Shown here one piece after another: positions 1-8,389 of a DNA stretch of 10,485 bases. Source of the stretch: Deltaproteobacteria bacterium (GTDB lineage Bacteria > Myxococcota > Polyangia > Polyangiales > B10-G4); NCBI GenBank assembly GCA_019312705.1, contig JAFDCW010000070.1, positions 1-10,485 of the forward strand, in the 5' to 3' direction. Each line of letters opens with the position of its first letter. Positions within the stretch are counted from its first letter, which is position 1. The notes under the pieces are model-generated. The model searched no databases. It saw only the letters and a program-made list of their open reading frames with translations, and was not told the DNA's origin. A program made the translations under genes and the position numbers.

Positions 1-35
1 TCTCGCGCCGTGGATCGCGCGACCGGCGATGCTGT

Positions 36-1046
36 TTAGAGCCCGAGGGACTCGGCGGCGGCGGCGACGGTGGTCTGTACGACCCGCGTCGAGAAATCCT
101 GGTTCAGCGCGTCGACGGAGTCCGGACCGGTCGTGCAGTGGTAGGCGTCGTAGCGAAACTCGGCGGAGTCCGTGAGCATCATGGCGGGATAGCCGCGGTC
201 CCAGAAAGGCGCGTGGTCGGAGCGCCGGAGATCCCCGATGGCCGGGTTGGATACGAGGGATGCCGGCACGACGATGCTGATGACCGGCAGGCCGAGGCTC
301 ATGCCATGACGCTCGAGCAGACCCACGGGCTCGGCTGCCGATTCGTCGGCGATGACCGCGAGGAAGTCGCCGCGCCCTTCGCGCGCGTCGACGGCCCGGG
401 CGGCTTCCGCGAAGAGCAACTCGAAGCCAGCAGGAAAGGCCTGGGAGCCGGGGCTCTCGTCGATGAAGCCGACCATCTCGAAGTTGTAATAGGCGAGGAT
501 CTCTTCACTCGTGGTCACGGCCCGTTCGGCGTAGGCGGTGGACCCGATGAGGCCGCTCTCCTCCTCGTCCCAGCAGGCGACGACCAGGGTGCGGGAGAAG
601 TCCCGCATCGCGAGGACCCGGGCGGCTTCGAGGGTCGCGGCCACGCCTGTTGCATTGTCATCCGCCCCGGCGCAGCTGGGAATGTGGTCGTAGTGGGCGC
701 CGACGAGGACTCGGCTCCCGGGCCCAGCGGTTCCCTCTTTGACGCCGACGACGTTCACGCCCGTGCCGTAGTCGTGGCGCTCGACGGTGAAGCCGAGGGA
801 GGAAAAGCGTTCGGCGCAGAGGTCTTGCACCGCCTGCCAGTGTGCATTGCCGGGGGTGCGCACCTGAGCGACGAAGACGAGGTCTTCTTGGTAGCGGCTT
901 CCTTCGACACATCGCGCGAGGCCGAGGGCCGAGCCCGTCGCACAGGCAGGCGAGGTACCCGTATCCCGGGCGTCTCCCGAAGAGTCGTCGCCGCAAGAGA
1001 AGCAGAGCGGCAGAAGTGCAAACGCCAACAGGCCAGGAGTCCTCAT
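36..1046 (-). CDS. M28-family zinc peptidase, predicted lipoprotein
   Basis: A 336-residue secreted zinc exopeptidase of the M28 (aminopeptidase Y-like) type, predicted to release amino acids or small peptides outside the inner membrane. Seen in the sequence: a hydrophobic signal peptide (residues 4-17) ending in CFSC with Cys18 as the likely lipidation site, then a Gly/Asp/Ser/Thr linker. The co-catalytic zinc-site motifs follow in family order: GAHYDH (His118), GADDNATG (Asp130), WDEEESGLIGS (Glu162 as general base, Glu163 as ligand), NFEMVGF (Glu190), and near the C terminus SDHAPFWDRGYPAMMLTD followed by YHCTTGPDS with the last His ligand. Glu190 stands where classical members have Asp; I believe both occur in the family. 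I chose the ATG at 1046; a TTG 21 bases upstream only adds residues before an already complete signal peptide. No strong Shine-Dalgarno is visible. It is divergent from the next gene across about 120 bases with no convincing promoter. Family assignment is secure; substrate is unknown. Confidence 0.93.
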   Translation of the reverse strand: MRTPGLLAFALLPLCFSCGDDSSGDARDTGTSPACATGSALGLARCVEGSRYQEDLVFVAQVRTPGNAHWQAVQDLCAERFSSLGFTVERHDYGTGVNVVGVKEGTAGPGSRVLVGAHYDHIPSCAGADDNATGVAATLEAARVLAMRDFSRTLVVACWDEEESGLIGSTAYAERAVTTSEEILAYYNFEMVGFIDESPGSQAFPAGFELLFAEAARAVDAREGRGDFLAVIADESAAEPVGLLERHGMSLGLPVISIVVPASLVSNPAIGDLRRSDHAPFWDRGYPAMMLTDSAEFRYDAYHCTTGPDSVDALNQDFSTRVVQTTVAAAAESLGL

Positions 1047-1165
1047 GAGGTCAGTGTATGGCAGCAACCTGCACTTCGCGCCCGTGCGGACGGAAGGAGC
1101 CCAACTCGAGCCCGTGAAACCGTTGGGGAATGGACCCGCGGGGAGTCCGTTGCTAGAAACCCAGG

Positions 1166-1564
1166 ATGTGCCGAGCGGCGATCTTGTGCATGGCCCTCCT
1201 TCTCGGCTGCGGGGGGTGCGGGGCCAAGGGCGGCCTCGTCACCGACGAGGCCCGAGACGGTGGCGGCGTCGTCGATACCTGCACTCCGCCGTCTCGAGTC
1301 CGTGGGGTCGTTGGCACCGTCGATGGACCGACGTGCTCGCTCGAAGGTCTCGGCGAGGACGGGCGCGTGCACCGGATGACGTGCGCGGTTAGCGGCGCGA
1401 GCCCCGCGCTCGAGTTCGCTGGCTGCGTCTGGGTCACCGATGGCGAGACCGTTTGCGGGTGCGACCAACCCGACTGGGCGAGCACCTGTCCGAATGGCGT
1501 CCCGATCTGCGGCCCCTGGGCCGGCTCCTTCGACTTCGCGCTCGATGTCACATTCGAGCGTTGA
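1166..1564 (+). CDS. Small cysteine-rich lipoprotein, function unknown
   Basis: A 132-residue protein I do not recognise. It begins with a short hydrophobic signal (residues 4-14) and a good lipobox, LLGC, giving a mature N terminus at Cys15. Counting Cys15, the mature protein has ten cysteines; the last eight are spread over residues 39 to about 115, which suggests a disulfide-stabilised extracytoplasmic domain. The linker after the lipobox is Gly/Asp-rich. The ATG at 1166 has AGG immediately upstream, too close to be an ideal ribosome binding site. It is divergent from the M28 peptidase gene and followed after 100 bases by the helicase gene in the same direction. Codon use is strongly G/C at third positions, and the signal peptide is intact, so I regard it as real. 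Confidence 0.75.
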   Translation: MCRAAILCMALLLGCGGCGAKGGLVTDEARDGGGVVDTCTPPSRVRGVVGTVDGPTCSLEGLGEDGRVHRMTCAVSGASPALEFAGCVWVTDGETVCGCDQPDWASTCPNGVPICGPWAGSFDFALDVTFER

Positions 1565-1664
1565 GCCTGCTCGGCATTTCCATCGCCTTCCTTCCCTGCG
1601 GGGAAACCGCGGCCCGTCGCGATACTCCCTTCCGTGACTCTGCATCCCACACTAGAGTCGCCCG

Positions 1665-2915
1665 GTGTCATTCGACTCACTCGGCCTTTCGGAGCCCCTG
1701 CTGCGTGCGGTGGCCGACGAGGGCTACACCGAAGCCACCGCCATCCAGACCGGCGTAATTCCAGCCGTTCTCGGCGGTAAGGACGTTTGCGCGACGGCGA
1801 GCACGGGGTCGGGGAAGACCGCCGCGTATCTGTTGCCGCTCCTCGAGAAGCTGGCTCAGGACGGTCGCCCCCCTGGGACGCGCCCGGTGAAGGTCCTCGT
1901 CCTCGTCCCGACCCGGGAGCTCGCCGTCCAGGTGGGCGGGTCGATCTCTCGGTACGGCATCCATTTGCCCACGCCTCCGAGGCATCGGGTCTTCATCGGC
2001 GGGGTATCCATCAACCCGCAGATGATGGCCCTCCGGGGCGGCGCCGACGTCGTCGTGGCGACTCCGGGACGACTGCTCGACCTCGTCGACAGCAACGCCC
2101 TCTCGTTGGCGAGCGTATCGACGCTGGTCCTCGACGAGGCGGACCGACTCCTCGACCGAGGATTCGCAGACGAAGTCCAGCGCGTGCTCTCCCTCGTCCC
2201 CGAGTCTCGCCAGACTTTGCTCTTCTCGGCGACCTTTGGCCCCGGCGTCACGGAGATGGTCACGTCGGTACTGCGCGACCCCGTCCGCGTCGACGTCAGC
2301 CGCGAGCCCGGCGAGGTGCCGGCGATTCACCACCGCGCCATCGAGGTCGATGCCCGGCGCCGGGCTGAATTGCTCAGTCTCTTGATAGACGAGGGCGACT
2401 GGAGTCGCGTGCTCGTCTTCGTGGCCACGAAACACACGACCGAGCACGTCGCCCGGCAACTCCGGGACGCCGGCATCAACGCGACGGCTTTGCATGGAAA
2501 GCTCAGCCAGGGCGCCCGCACCGAGGCCCTCGACAGCTTCCGGGACGGCGAAATCCGTGTGCTCGTCGCGACCGACCTCGCGGCCCGGGGCCTCGACATC
2601 GCCGGCCTTCCGGTCGTCTTCCAATACGATCTTCCGCGGTCGACCATCGACTACATCCACCGCACCGGCCGCACCGGCCGCGCCGGAGAGACCGGCCTCG
2701 CCATCTGCTTCGTGACGGCCGAAATGCACGCCCACTTCGCGCTCATCGAGAGACGCCACCGGCTCGATATCGAACTCGGCCACATGGACGGATTCGAGCC
2801 AATCGACAAGCCCCCGCCCAGCCCCCCGACCGGCGGCGTGAAGGGCAAGCGCAAGAGCAAGAAGGACAAACTCCGCGAGGCCGCCGCGCGCGCCGCCTCG
2901 GGTACGAAGGAGTGA
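1665..2915 (+). CDS. rhlE: DEAD-box ATP-dependent RNA helicase, RhlE type
   Basis: A 416-residue cytoplasmic ATP-dependent RNA helicase, expected to unwind short RNA duplexes in ribosome assembly or RNA turnover. All motifs are present in order: a Q motif with the invariant Gln28, motif I ASTGSGKT (Lys51), Ia PTRELA, Ib TPGR, II DEAD (residues 157-160), III SAT (188-190), the IV region VLVFVATKHTTEHVA, V ATDLAARGLD (302-311), and VI HRTGRTGRAG (from His332). The N terminus beginning MSFDSLGLS closely resembles that of E. coli RhlE, which supports the GTG start at 1665. After the core there is a short Pro-rich then Lys/Arg-rich tail (about residues 375-416), as is usual for RNA anchoring in RhlE proteins. 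No clear Shine-Dalgarno precedes the GTG, so translation may be leaderless or S1-dependent. It converges on the following minus-strand gene with a 40-base gap and no typical terminator hairpin. Confidence 0.95.
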   Translation: MSFDSLGLSEPLLRAVADEGYTEATAIQTGVIPAVLGGKDVCATASTGSGKTAAYLLPLLEKLAQDGRPPGTRPVKVLVLVPTRELAVQVGGSISRYGIHLPTPPRHRVFIGGVSINPQMMALRGGADVVVATPGRLLDLVDSNALSLASVSTLVLDEADRLLDRGFADEVQRVLSLVPESRQTLLFSATFGPGVTEMVTSVLRDPVRVDVSREPGEVPAIHHRAIEVDARRRAELLSLLIDEGDWSRVLVFVATKHTTEHVARQLRDAGINATALHGKLSQGARTEALDSFRDGEIRVLVATDLAARGLDIAGLPVVFQYDLPRSTIDYIHRTGRTGRAGETGLAICFVTAEMHAHFALIERRHRLDIELGHMDGFEPIDKPPPSPPTGGVKGKRKSKKDKLREAAARAASGTKE

Positions 2916-2938
2916 CCCTCTTCAGCTCGGTGCGCTCT

Positions 2939-2965
2939 CAGTCCTGTCAGTCCTGTCAGTCCTTT
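2939..2965. repeat. Three tandem 9-bp units at a gene's stop codon
   Basis: Three consecutive units of CAGTCCTGT (the third with one mismatch) lie between the convergent helicase and membrane-protein genes. Read on the minus strand, the period of nine keeps the frame, so the membrane-protein gene meets in-frame TGA stops at 2956-2958, 2947-2949 and 2938-2940. This is probably simple slippage duplication; whether it matters for termination is inference. Confidence 0.8.
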
Positions 2966-3615
2966 TCGGCGTTCCCGTCTTTTCCGTTCGGTGCCTTCTC
3001 CATCGCCGCTTGGCGATCCTCTTCGGCGCGCCTCTTTGCGGTGTGGGCGGCAAAGCCCTTCTCCCGAACCTCGTCCTTGCTCTCGTCGTCGGGCTCGTAG
3101 GCGTCGAGCTCGATGAGCAGGCGGGCCAGGAGGCCGTCGACCATCAGGTCCCGCTGCGAATCGGTGAGGCCCTTTTCGGCCCAGTCGCTGCGGATCTGGT
3201 CCCAGGCTCCGCGGTACTCGCCCATGACGATCTTGTAGTGCTCGACCTTCAGCCAGATGCGGCCGTGGTTCTTGACGTAGATGGCGACGAGGGACGCGAC
3301 CGAGGCGCCGGTGAGGATGATGCCGATAGGGCCGCCGACCACGACGCGCAGCAGGAGCGCGAGGGCCGCCGCTCCCGCGGCCCCGGTGAGCAGCTTCTTG
3401 CCAGCCTCGGGGGACACGACCTTGTCGAAGGCAACTACCCACGTCTCCTTGGCAGCAAAGAGCAGGGCCAGGAAGTTCACCTTCGACTTGGCTCCCCCTT
3501 CCCAATAGGTCCGGATCGCCGCTTTGAGGAATCCTTCGTAGGACTCGTATTGTTCGGTTTCGCGCGTGCCACTCGCCATGGGGGGGAACGTAACACCGGC
3601 TGAGGCGTCCGACAT
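2956..3615 (-). CDS. Uncharacterised protein with two predicted membrane segments
   Basis: A 219-residue protein of no family I recognise. Residues about 20-65 form an amphipathic N-terminal region rich in aromatic residues. Two hydrophobic stretches follow, about residues 75-93 and 95-114, separated by a short Gly-Gly-Pro turn, so a membrane hairpin with both ends on the same side is likely. From about residue 115 the protein is polar and highly charged; the last 35 residues are Glu/Lys/Arg/Asp-rich and probably helical. No signal peptide or catalytic motif is visible. The start is uncertain: ATG at 3615 is used here, but ATG at 3579 (giving a protein starting MASGTRETEQ) is equally plausible because neither has a clear ribosome binding site. 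It is divergent from the TPR-peptidase gene with only 53 bases between, so the two may share a regulatory region. The gene ends in three successive in-frame TGA codons created by a 9-bp tandem repeat. Confidence 0.72.
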   Translation of the reverse strand: MSDASAGVTFPPMASGTRETEQYESYEGFLKAAIRTYWEGGAKSKVNFLALLFAAKETWVVAFDKVVSPEAGKKLLTGAAGAAALALLLRVVVGGPIGIILTGASVASLVAIYVKNHGRIWLKVEHYKIVMGEYRGAWDQIRSDWAEKGLTDSQRDLMVDGLLARLLIELDAYEPDDESKDEVREKGFAAHTAKRRAEEDRQAAMEKAPNGKDGNAEKD

Positions 3616-3668
3616 CGGGCGAGATCAAGCAAGAATAAGCTCGATCCAAAGGGAGGCTTCCGGAAGAA

Positions 3669-6659
3669 ATGACCGTACAATTGCCACCGATGAGCATTTT
3701 TCCTCTGGGCGCCGTCGTTGCCGGAGCCATTGCCGTCCTTGCAGCTGCATGTGGTTCGACTCCCGTGCCGGCCCCCGGGGCCGGGGGCGGCGAACCGAAC
3801 GACAACGTCGCCCCCGCGGACCTGGGCGCGATCCCCATGGCCGATTTGCCGGCCCTCGCCCTCGAAGATGTCGAATCAGAGGTTGAGGTGCCGCCGGCCC
3901 TCGAGGGTCCCGCGCCGCGGGTAAGCAACCTCGACGAAGCGGACACCGCGTTCCGCGCCGGACACTACGCCCCCGCCGAAGCGTTCCTCCGGGGCGCCCT
4001 CGACGGCCCGGGCGGACCCCGCGCGCGCCTCGCCCTCGGCCGGGTCCTCCTCGAAACCGGTCGCTACGCCGACGCAGCCGCCGAGGCGCGTCGAGCGGCC
4101 CGGAGTCGCGAACTGCACGTCGCCGCCGAGACTCTCCGCGGTGAAGCCCTCGCACTCACCGGTGACCTCGACGGGGCCGAGCGTGCGCTCACGGCCATCG
4201 CGACCGAAGCCGGGGCCCACCGGGCCAACGTGCTCCTCGGCCGTCTGCTCCAGCGCCGCGGCCAGGGGCCCGCTGCCGAAGCCGCCTTCATGCGTCTCAT
4301 CAGCGCCTACAACGACCACTCCATCGCTGCCAACGACGGCGAAGGGCTCTCCTACGTGGCCCTCGCGGCGTGGGGCCTCGGCAGCTTTCAGGACGCCAAC
4401 GACGCCTTCCAGGAGGCGACCCGAGCGGACTCCGGCCGCGTCGAGACCCAGGTCGAGTGGGCGGCGATGTTCCTCGAAAAGTACGACGCCGGTCACGCCG
4501 AAGAGAGCCTGCGCCAGGCCTTCGAGCACAACCCCAACTCGGCCCGGGCTCACGCCTTGATGGCGCGCATCCGCATCGAGCAGCGCTTCGACTTCACAGC
4601 GGCGACGGCTTACTCGGAGCGCGCCCTCGGCATCGACCCGAGCCTCGCCATGGCCCACGTGACTCTCGCCGGCATGGATCTGCGCGACATGGACTTCGCC
4701 GCCGCCGACGCGCACTTGAACGCGGCCCTCGCCGTCGACGCCAACAACCTCGAAGTGCTCTCGGTCCGCGCCGCGGTGCGCTTCCTCGCCGACGACTCCC
4801 CGGGGTTCGAGGCGGCTAAGCGTGAGGTGCTCTCGCGCAACCGCTCGTTCAGCCGCATGTATACCCTCATCGGCGAGTACGCTGACTGGGAGCACCGCTA
4901 TCCCGAGATCGTCGCCATGGCTCGGGAGGCGGTCACCATCAATCCCGGGGATGCCTTCGCCCACGCGACTCTCGGCCTGAACCTGCTGCGCATGGGCGAC
5001 GAGGAGAACGGCCTCGCGTCGCTCCGGGAGGCCTGGCGCCGGGACCGCTTCAATGTGCATGTGCACAACACCCTGAACCTCTACGACGAGGTGATCGACG
5101 TCGAATACGAGTCCTTCGAGGCGGCGCCCTTCACCTTCCGCATGCACCGGGAAGAGCGGCCGCTCCTCGAGGGGCTGGTCACGCCGACCCTGGTCGGCGC
5201 CTACCAGGACATGCGCCGCCGCTACGGCTTCACCCCGGAAGGGCCGTTGCGCATCGAGCTCTTCGCGAACCCGGAGCACTTCGCCGTACGCACCGTCGGC
5301 CTCCCGCGCCTCGGGGTTCAGGGCGTGTGTTTCGGCAAGGTGGTCACCGCCCTCTCGCCCCGGGCCGGTCAGTTCAACTGGGGGCAAATCACCTGGCACG
5401 AGCTCGCCCACATCTTTCACATTCAGCTCAGCCGCAACCACGTGCCGCGGTGGTTCACCGAGGGCCTCGCCGAGTACGAGACGATCATCGCCCGCCCCGA
5501 GTGGCGCCGCGAGGAGGACCACCACCTCTACCGCGCCATCGTGGGTGAGACGCTGCCCCCGCTCCGGCAGATGAACCAGGCCTTCACCCACGCGAAGAGC
5601 CAGCAAGATGTGCTCACGGCGTATTACGCGAGCTCGCAGATTGTGAAGTTCATCGCGGAGCAACACGGCTTCCCGGATGTCGTCGCGATGCTCCGCGGGT
5701 GGGGCGAAGGGCAGAGGACACCGGACGTGATCCAGCGCGCCCTCGGCATCGACATCGACCAACTCGACCGCGACTTCCGCGCCGACGCCCTCCGGCGCAT
5801 GAGCGCCCGGGCCGGCGACTTCTCGGTAGACTTCGCGGCGTACCGCGACCTCCGTGCTTTCGTCGAAGCGGCCCAGAGGGCCCCGGGGGACATGCAGGCC
5901 AAGGCCGCCCTCGCCGCGGCGCTCTTCGCCCACGGCGAACGCGACCGGGCGAAGGCCGAGGCGACGGCCGCGGTTCAGGGCGACTCGGGGAACGCCGTCG
6001 CCCACTACGTGCTCGCGGCCCTCGCCATGACCTCCCAGGAGCCCCAGGCGGCCGCCGAGGCGGAGCAGCACCTCCGGGCCATCCTCACCGCCGGCAAGGA
6101 CGGCTATGACATCCGCCTCATGCTCGCCCAGGGGGCGGCTCGGCGGCAGGATCGGGCGGCGACCCGGGAGCACCTCGAAGCCGCCGCGCACCTCGATGGC
6201 GACCGGTCCGGGGCGTGGCGGGCGCTGCTCCAGCTTGCGGACGAGGCCCAGGACCAAGCCCTCCGAAACCGCGCCCTCGAGCGCGTGGCGAGGCTCGAAC
6301 AGCACGACCGAGGCGCCTGGGTGGCCTGGGTCACGTCCCTCGGGGAGCGGGCCGCCACCGAGAGCCAGTGGCGGGAGCTCGCGGGCGCCGCCGAGTCCGC
6401 TCAGTTCGTGGCCCCCGAGAGCGCCGACGTCCACCGCCTCCTCGGCCAGGCTCGCCTCGAACTCGGCGAGCCCGCGCCGGCCCTCGCGGCCTTCGATCTG
6501 GCCCTCCGGGCTTCCCCCGAAGCCCCCGCCCCGATTCACCTCGGTCGGGCCCGGGCCCTCCAGCGCCTCGGACGGCGGAGCCAAGCGCGAGCCGCCGCAG
6601 AGGAGGCCGTCCGCCTCGATCCGCAGCTCGCGGACCAGGCTCGCAGCCTCGGAATCTAG
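3669..6659 (+). CDS. TPR / gluzincin metallopeptidase (peptidase MA-like) / TPR lipoprotein
   Basis: A 996-residue predicted lipoprotein combining TPR repeats with a zinc peptidase domain. The signal peptide spans about residues 10-27 and ends LAAAC (Cys28), followed by a Pro/Gly-rich linker. Residues about 85-480 are TPR-like helical repeats (Gly-Tyr, Ala and LDP-type signatures recur, for example near ALGIDPSLAMAHVTLA). Residues about 510-700 are a gluzincin domain of the peptidase MA type: HELAH at 577-581 gives the two His ligands and Glu578 the catalytic base, and WFTEGLAEYE supplies the third ligand Glu598. Residues about 735-990 are a second TPR block. TPRs usually bind protein partners, so the peptidase may act on or be held in an envelope complex; substrate unknown. 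I chose ATG 3669, preceded by GGGAGG at 3651 (rather distant) and GGAAGA close by; ATG 3690 would also leave a complete signal peptide. Its TAG stop shares CTAG with the stop of the convergent gene. Confidence 0.9.
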   Translation: MTVQLPPMSIFPLGAVVAGAIAVLAAACGSTPVPAPGAGGGEPNDNVAPADLGAIPMADLPALALEDVESEVEVPPALEGPAPRVSNLDEADTAFRAGHYAPAEAFLRGALDGPGGPRARLALGRVLLETGRYADAAAEARRAARSRELHVAAETLRGEALALTGDLDGAERALTAIATEAGAHRANVLLGRLLQRRGQGPAAEAAFMRLISAYNDHSIAANDGEGLSYVALAAWGLGSFQDANDAFQEATRADSGRVETQVEWAAMFLEKYDAGHAEESLRQAFEHNPNSARAHALMARIRIEQRFDFTAATAYSERALGIDPSLAMAHVTLAGMDLRDMDFAAADAHLNAALAVDANNLEVLSVRAAVRFLADDSPGFEAAKREVLSRNRSFSRMYTLIGEYADWEHRYPEIVAMAREAVTINPGDAFAHATLGLNLLRMGDEENGLASLREAWRRDRFNVHVHNTLNLYDEVIDVEYESFEAAPFTFRMHREERPLLEGLVTPTLVGAYQDMRRRYGFTPEGPLRIELFANPEHFAVRTVGLPRLGVQGVCFGKVVTALSPRAGQFNWGQITWHELAHIFHIQLSRNHVPRWFTEGLAEYETIIARPEWRREEDHHLYRAIVGETLPPLRQMNQAFTHAKSQQDVLTAYYASSQIVKFIAEQHGFPDVVAMLRGWGEGQRTPDVIQRALGIDIDQLDRDFRADALRRMSARAGDFSVDFAAYRDLRAFVEAAQRAPGDMQAKAALAAALFAHGERDRAKAEATAAVQGDSGNAVAHYVLAALAMTSQEPQAAAEAEQHLRAILTAGKDGYDIRLMLAQGAARRQDRAATREHLEAAAHLDGDRSGAWRALLQLADEAQDQALRNRALERVARLEQHDRGAWVAWVTSLGERAATESQWRELAGAAESAQFVAPESADVHRLLGQARLELGEPAPALAAFDLALRASPEAPAPIHLGRARALQRLGRRSQARAAAEEAVRLDPQLADQARSLGI

Positions 6660-6919
6660 TGTGTCACGTTGCCGACACCGTCGTCGGCGGGGGGTGTCGG
6701 CGGGCCGTCATCCACAATTAGCCCTGCATCTTCGTGCGTTTGCGGCGGAGGTCGCGGCCGAGCACGACGGTCCGCGATAACCGCCCAGGTGCTGATGGCC
6801 GCGATCAGGAGGACCGCGGCGAGCAGTCCCAGGACGAGCCGCGTGCCATTTGGCGACGGCTCCTCGGGGCCTCCTGCCCCCGAGGACACCTGCGTATTCT
6901 GGTCTGCCGGGGCGCTCAT
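6656..6919 (-). CDS. Small single-pass membrane protein, unknown function
   Basis: An 87-residue protein with one strong membrane segment (about residues 28-46, from TRLVLGLL to STWAVIAD). It is flanked by a polar Ser/Gly/Glu-rich N-terminal part and an Arg/Pro-rich stretch (RRARPRPPP) followed by an acidic tail. The positive charges lie after the membrane segment, so the C-terminal side is probably cytoplasmic. I chose ATG at 6919; the reading frame stays open to a TTG at 6985, but the added residues are Arg-rich and do not look like part of the protein. No Cys lipobox is present. It is convergent with the TPR-peptidase gene, and the two stop codons overlap in one palindromic CTAG. I cannot name a family; it may be a small envelope accessory protein. 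Confidence 0.6.
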   Translation of the reverse strand: MSAPADQNTQVSSGAGGPEEPSPNGTRLVLGLLAAVLLIAAISTWAVIADRRARPRPPPQTHEDAGLIVDDGPPTPPADDGVGNVTH

Positions 6920-6953
6920 CTCGTCATCTTGGCCATTTTCGGGTGTGCGCTGA

Positions 6954-7730
<777 letters not shown>

Positions 7731-7864
7731 CGGGTTGGGTGTCGACGCTCGCATAGGCGGCGCTTTCGACGACCTGGCGGAAGAATCGGAGGGGAGATCG
7801 CGACCGAGTCGGCACAGGCGAGCACCGCATACGCGTCTCCCCCGCCGCTTACTGGAGATAATGA

Positions 7865-8120
7865 GAGTGGCGACCGATCGGCGGGTCGGCGGCCACCTCT
7901 GTCGTCGCGGAGCAGCAAGTCCTCGGAATTGGGTTGTCGCCCTTCGGGCATGAGGCTTGCGGGCTTGGCGCAAAGCTCCTTCTCGAGTTCGTCGACGCCG
8001 CCCGCGACTCGGAAACGATCGTGGATCGGGACGACGTCTGGACGGTGCCGCTCGCGGGGATGCAGCTCGAGCTCTCCGTGAAGCGCCCGCGCCGCGGCTT
8101 CTTCGGGCGCATGAGGCGAC
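7865..8120 (+). pseudogene. Possible coding remnant, family unknown
   Basis: The stretch 7731-8125 holds no confident gene, but one plus-strand frame, open from 7865, looks protein-like. From about 7898 it reads VVAEQQVLGIGL, and then a well-behaved segment containing EFVDAARDSETIVDRDD and MQLELSVKRPRRGFFGRM, with mostly G/C third positions like neighbouring real genes. Beyond about 8120 the same frame loses this character (Ser/Arg/Pro-rich, mixed third positions) although it stays open to 8434. There is no good start: an in-frame TGA sits at 7862, and the only starts within are GTG 7901/7904 or TTG 7934 without ribosome binding sites. I infer a decayed gene fragment, possibly cut at about 8120 when the neighbouring toxin-antitoxin module arrived. 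It could also be a short intact gene. Confidence 0.3.
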
Positions 8121-8125
8121 CTTCC

Positions 8126-8389
8126 TCAACCGCTGTCCAGCTCCGCGATCTCCGCGCGGACTCCGACACACCGGTCGTGGGCATGGCTTCCGCACTCATG
8201 GCAACGGGTCTCACCCAACTCCATTCTGCCCCACTCGTGGCCCAAGAGGCGTTGGAACGCAGCCTGAAGCTCCATCCAGGCGATCCGTCGCATCCAGACG
8301 ACATCGACAGGCCCTTCCCGAGCCAGCCTCACATCACGGAGTATCGCTGGCACATCCCAATGCGGCCTAGAGAACGGGCCCCAGTGCAT
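8126..8389 (-). CDS. Doubtful small ORF with a CxxC motif, downstream of the HEPN gene
   Basis: An 87-codon frame starting with ATG inside the last 23 bases of the HEPN gene, preceded by AGG three bases before the ATG. The product has several Trp and Met residues and, near its end, CHECGSHAHDRC, a Cys/His cluster that could bind zinc. It could be a third gene of the toxin-antitoxin operon. Against this, third codon positions are noticeably less G/C-rich than in the confident genes, no family is recognisable, and the opposite strand has an overlapping open frame. I list it only because its position and Cys/His cluster are suggestive. Confidence 0.27.
   Translation of the reverse strand: MHWGPFSRPHWDVPAILRDVRLAREGPVDVVWMRRIAWMELQAAFQRLLGHEWGRMELGETRCHECGSHAHDRCVGVRAEIAELDSG

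Noticed and set aside
1047..1067. TTG start seven codons upstream of the M28 peptidase ATG
   Set aside because: The ATG at 1046 already gives a full signal peptide; the upstream TTG has no supporting ribosome binding site.
138..1379. 413-codon plus-strand open frame
   Set aside because: It runs antisense to the M28 peptidase and across the divergent gap; Gly/Arg/Ala-rich with no recognisable domain.
1583..1610. Small hairpin (TTCCC-TGCG-GGGAA) after the Cys-rich lipoprotein gene
   Set aside because: The stem is only five base pairs with no following T run, too weak to call an intrinsic terminator.
3876..6584. 902-codon minus-strand open frame opposite the TPR-peptidase gene
   Set aside because: It is a shadow caused by G/C-rich third positions of the real plus-strand gene, which has a signal peptide and zinc-binding motifs; the antisense translation has no domain.
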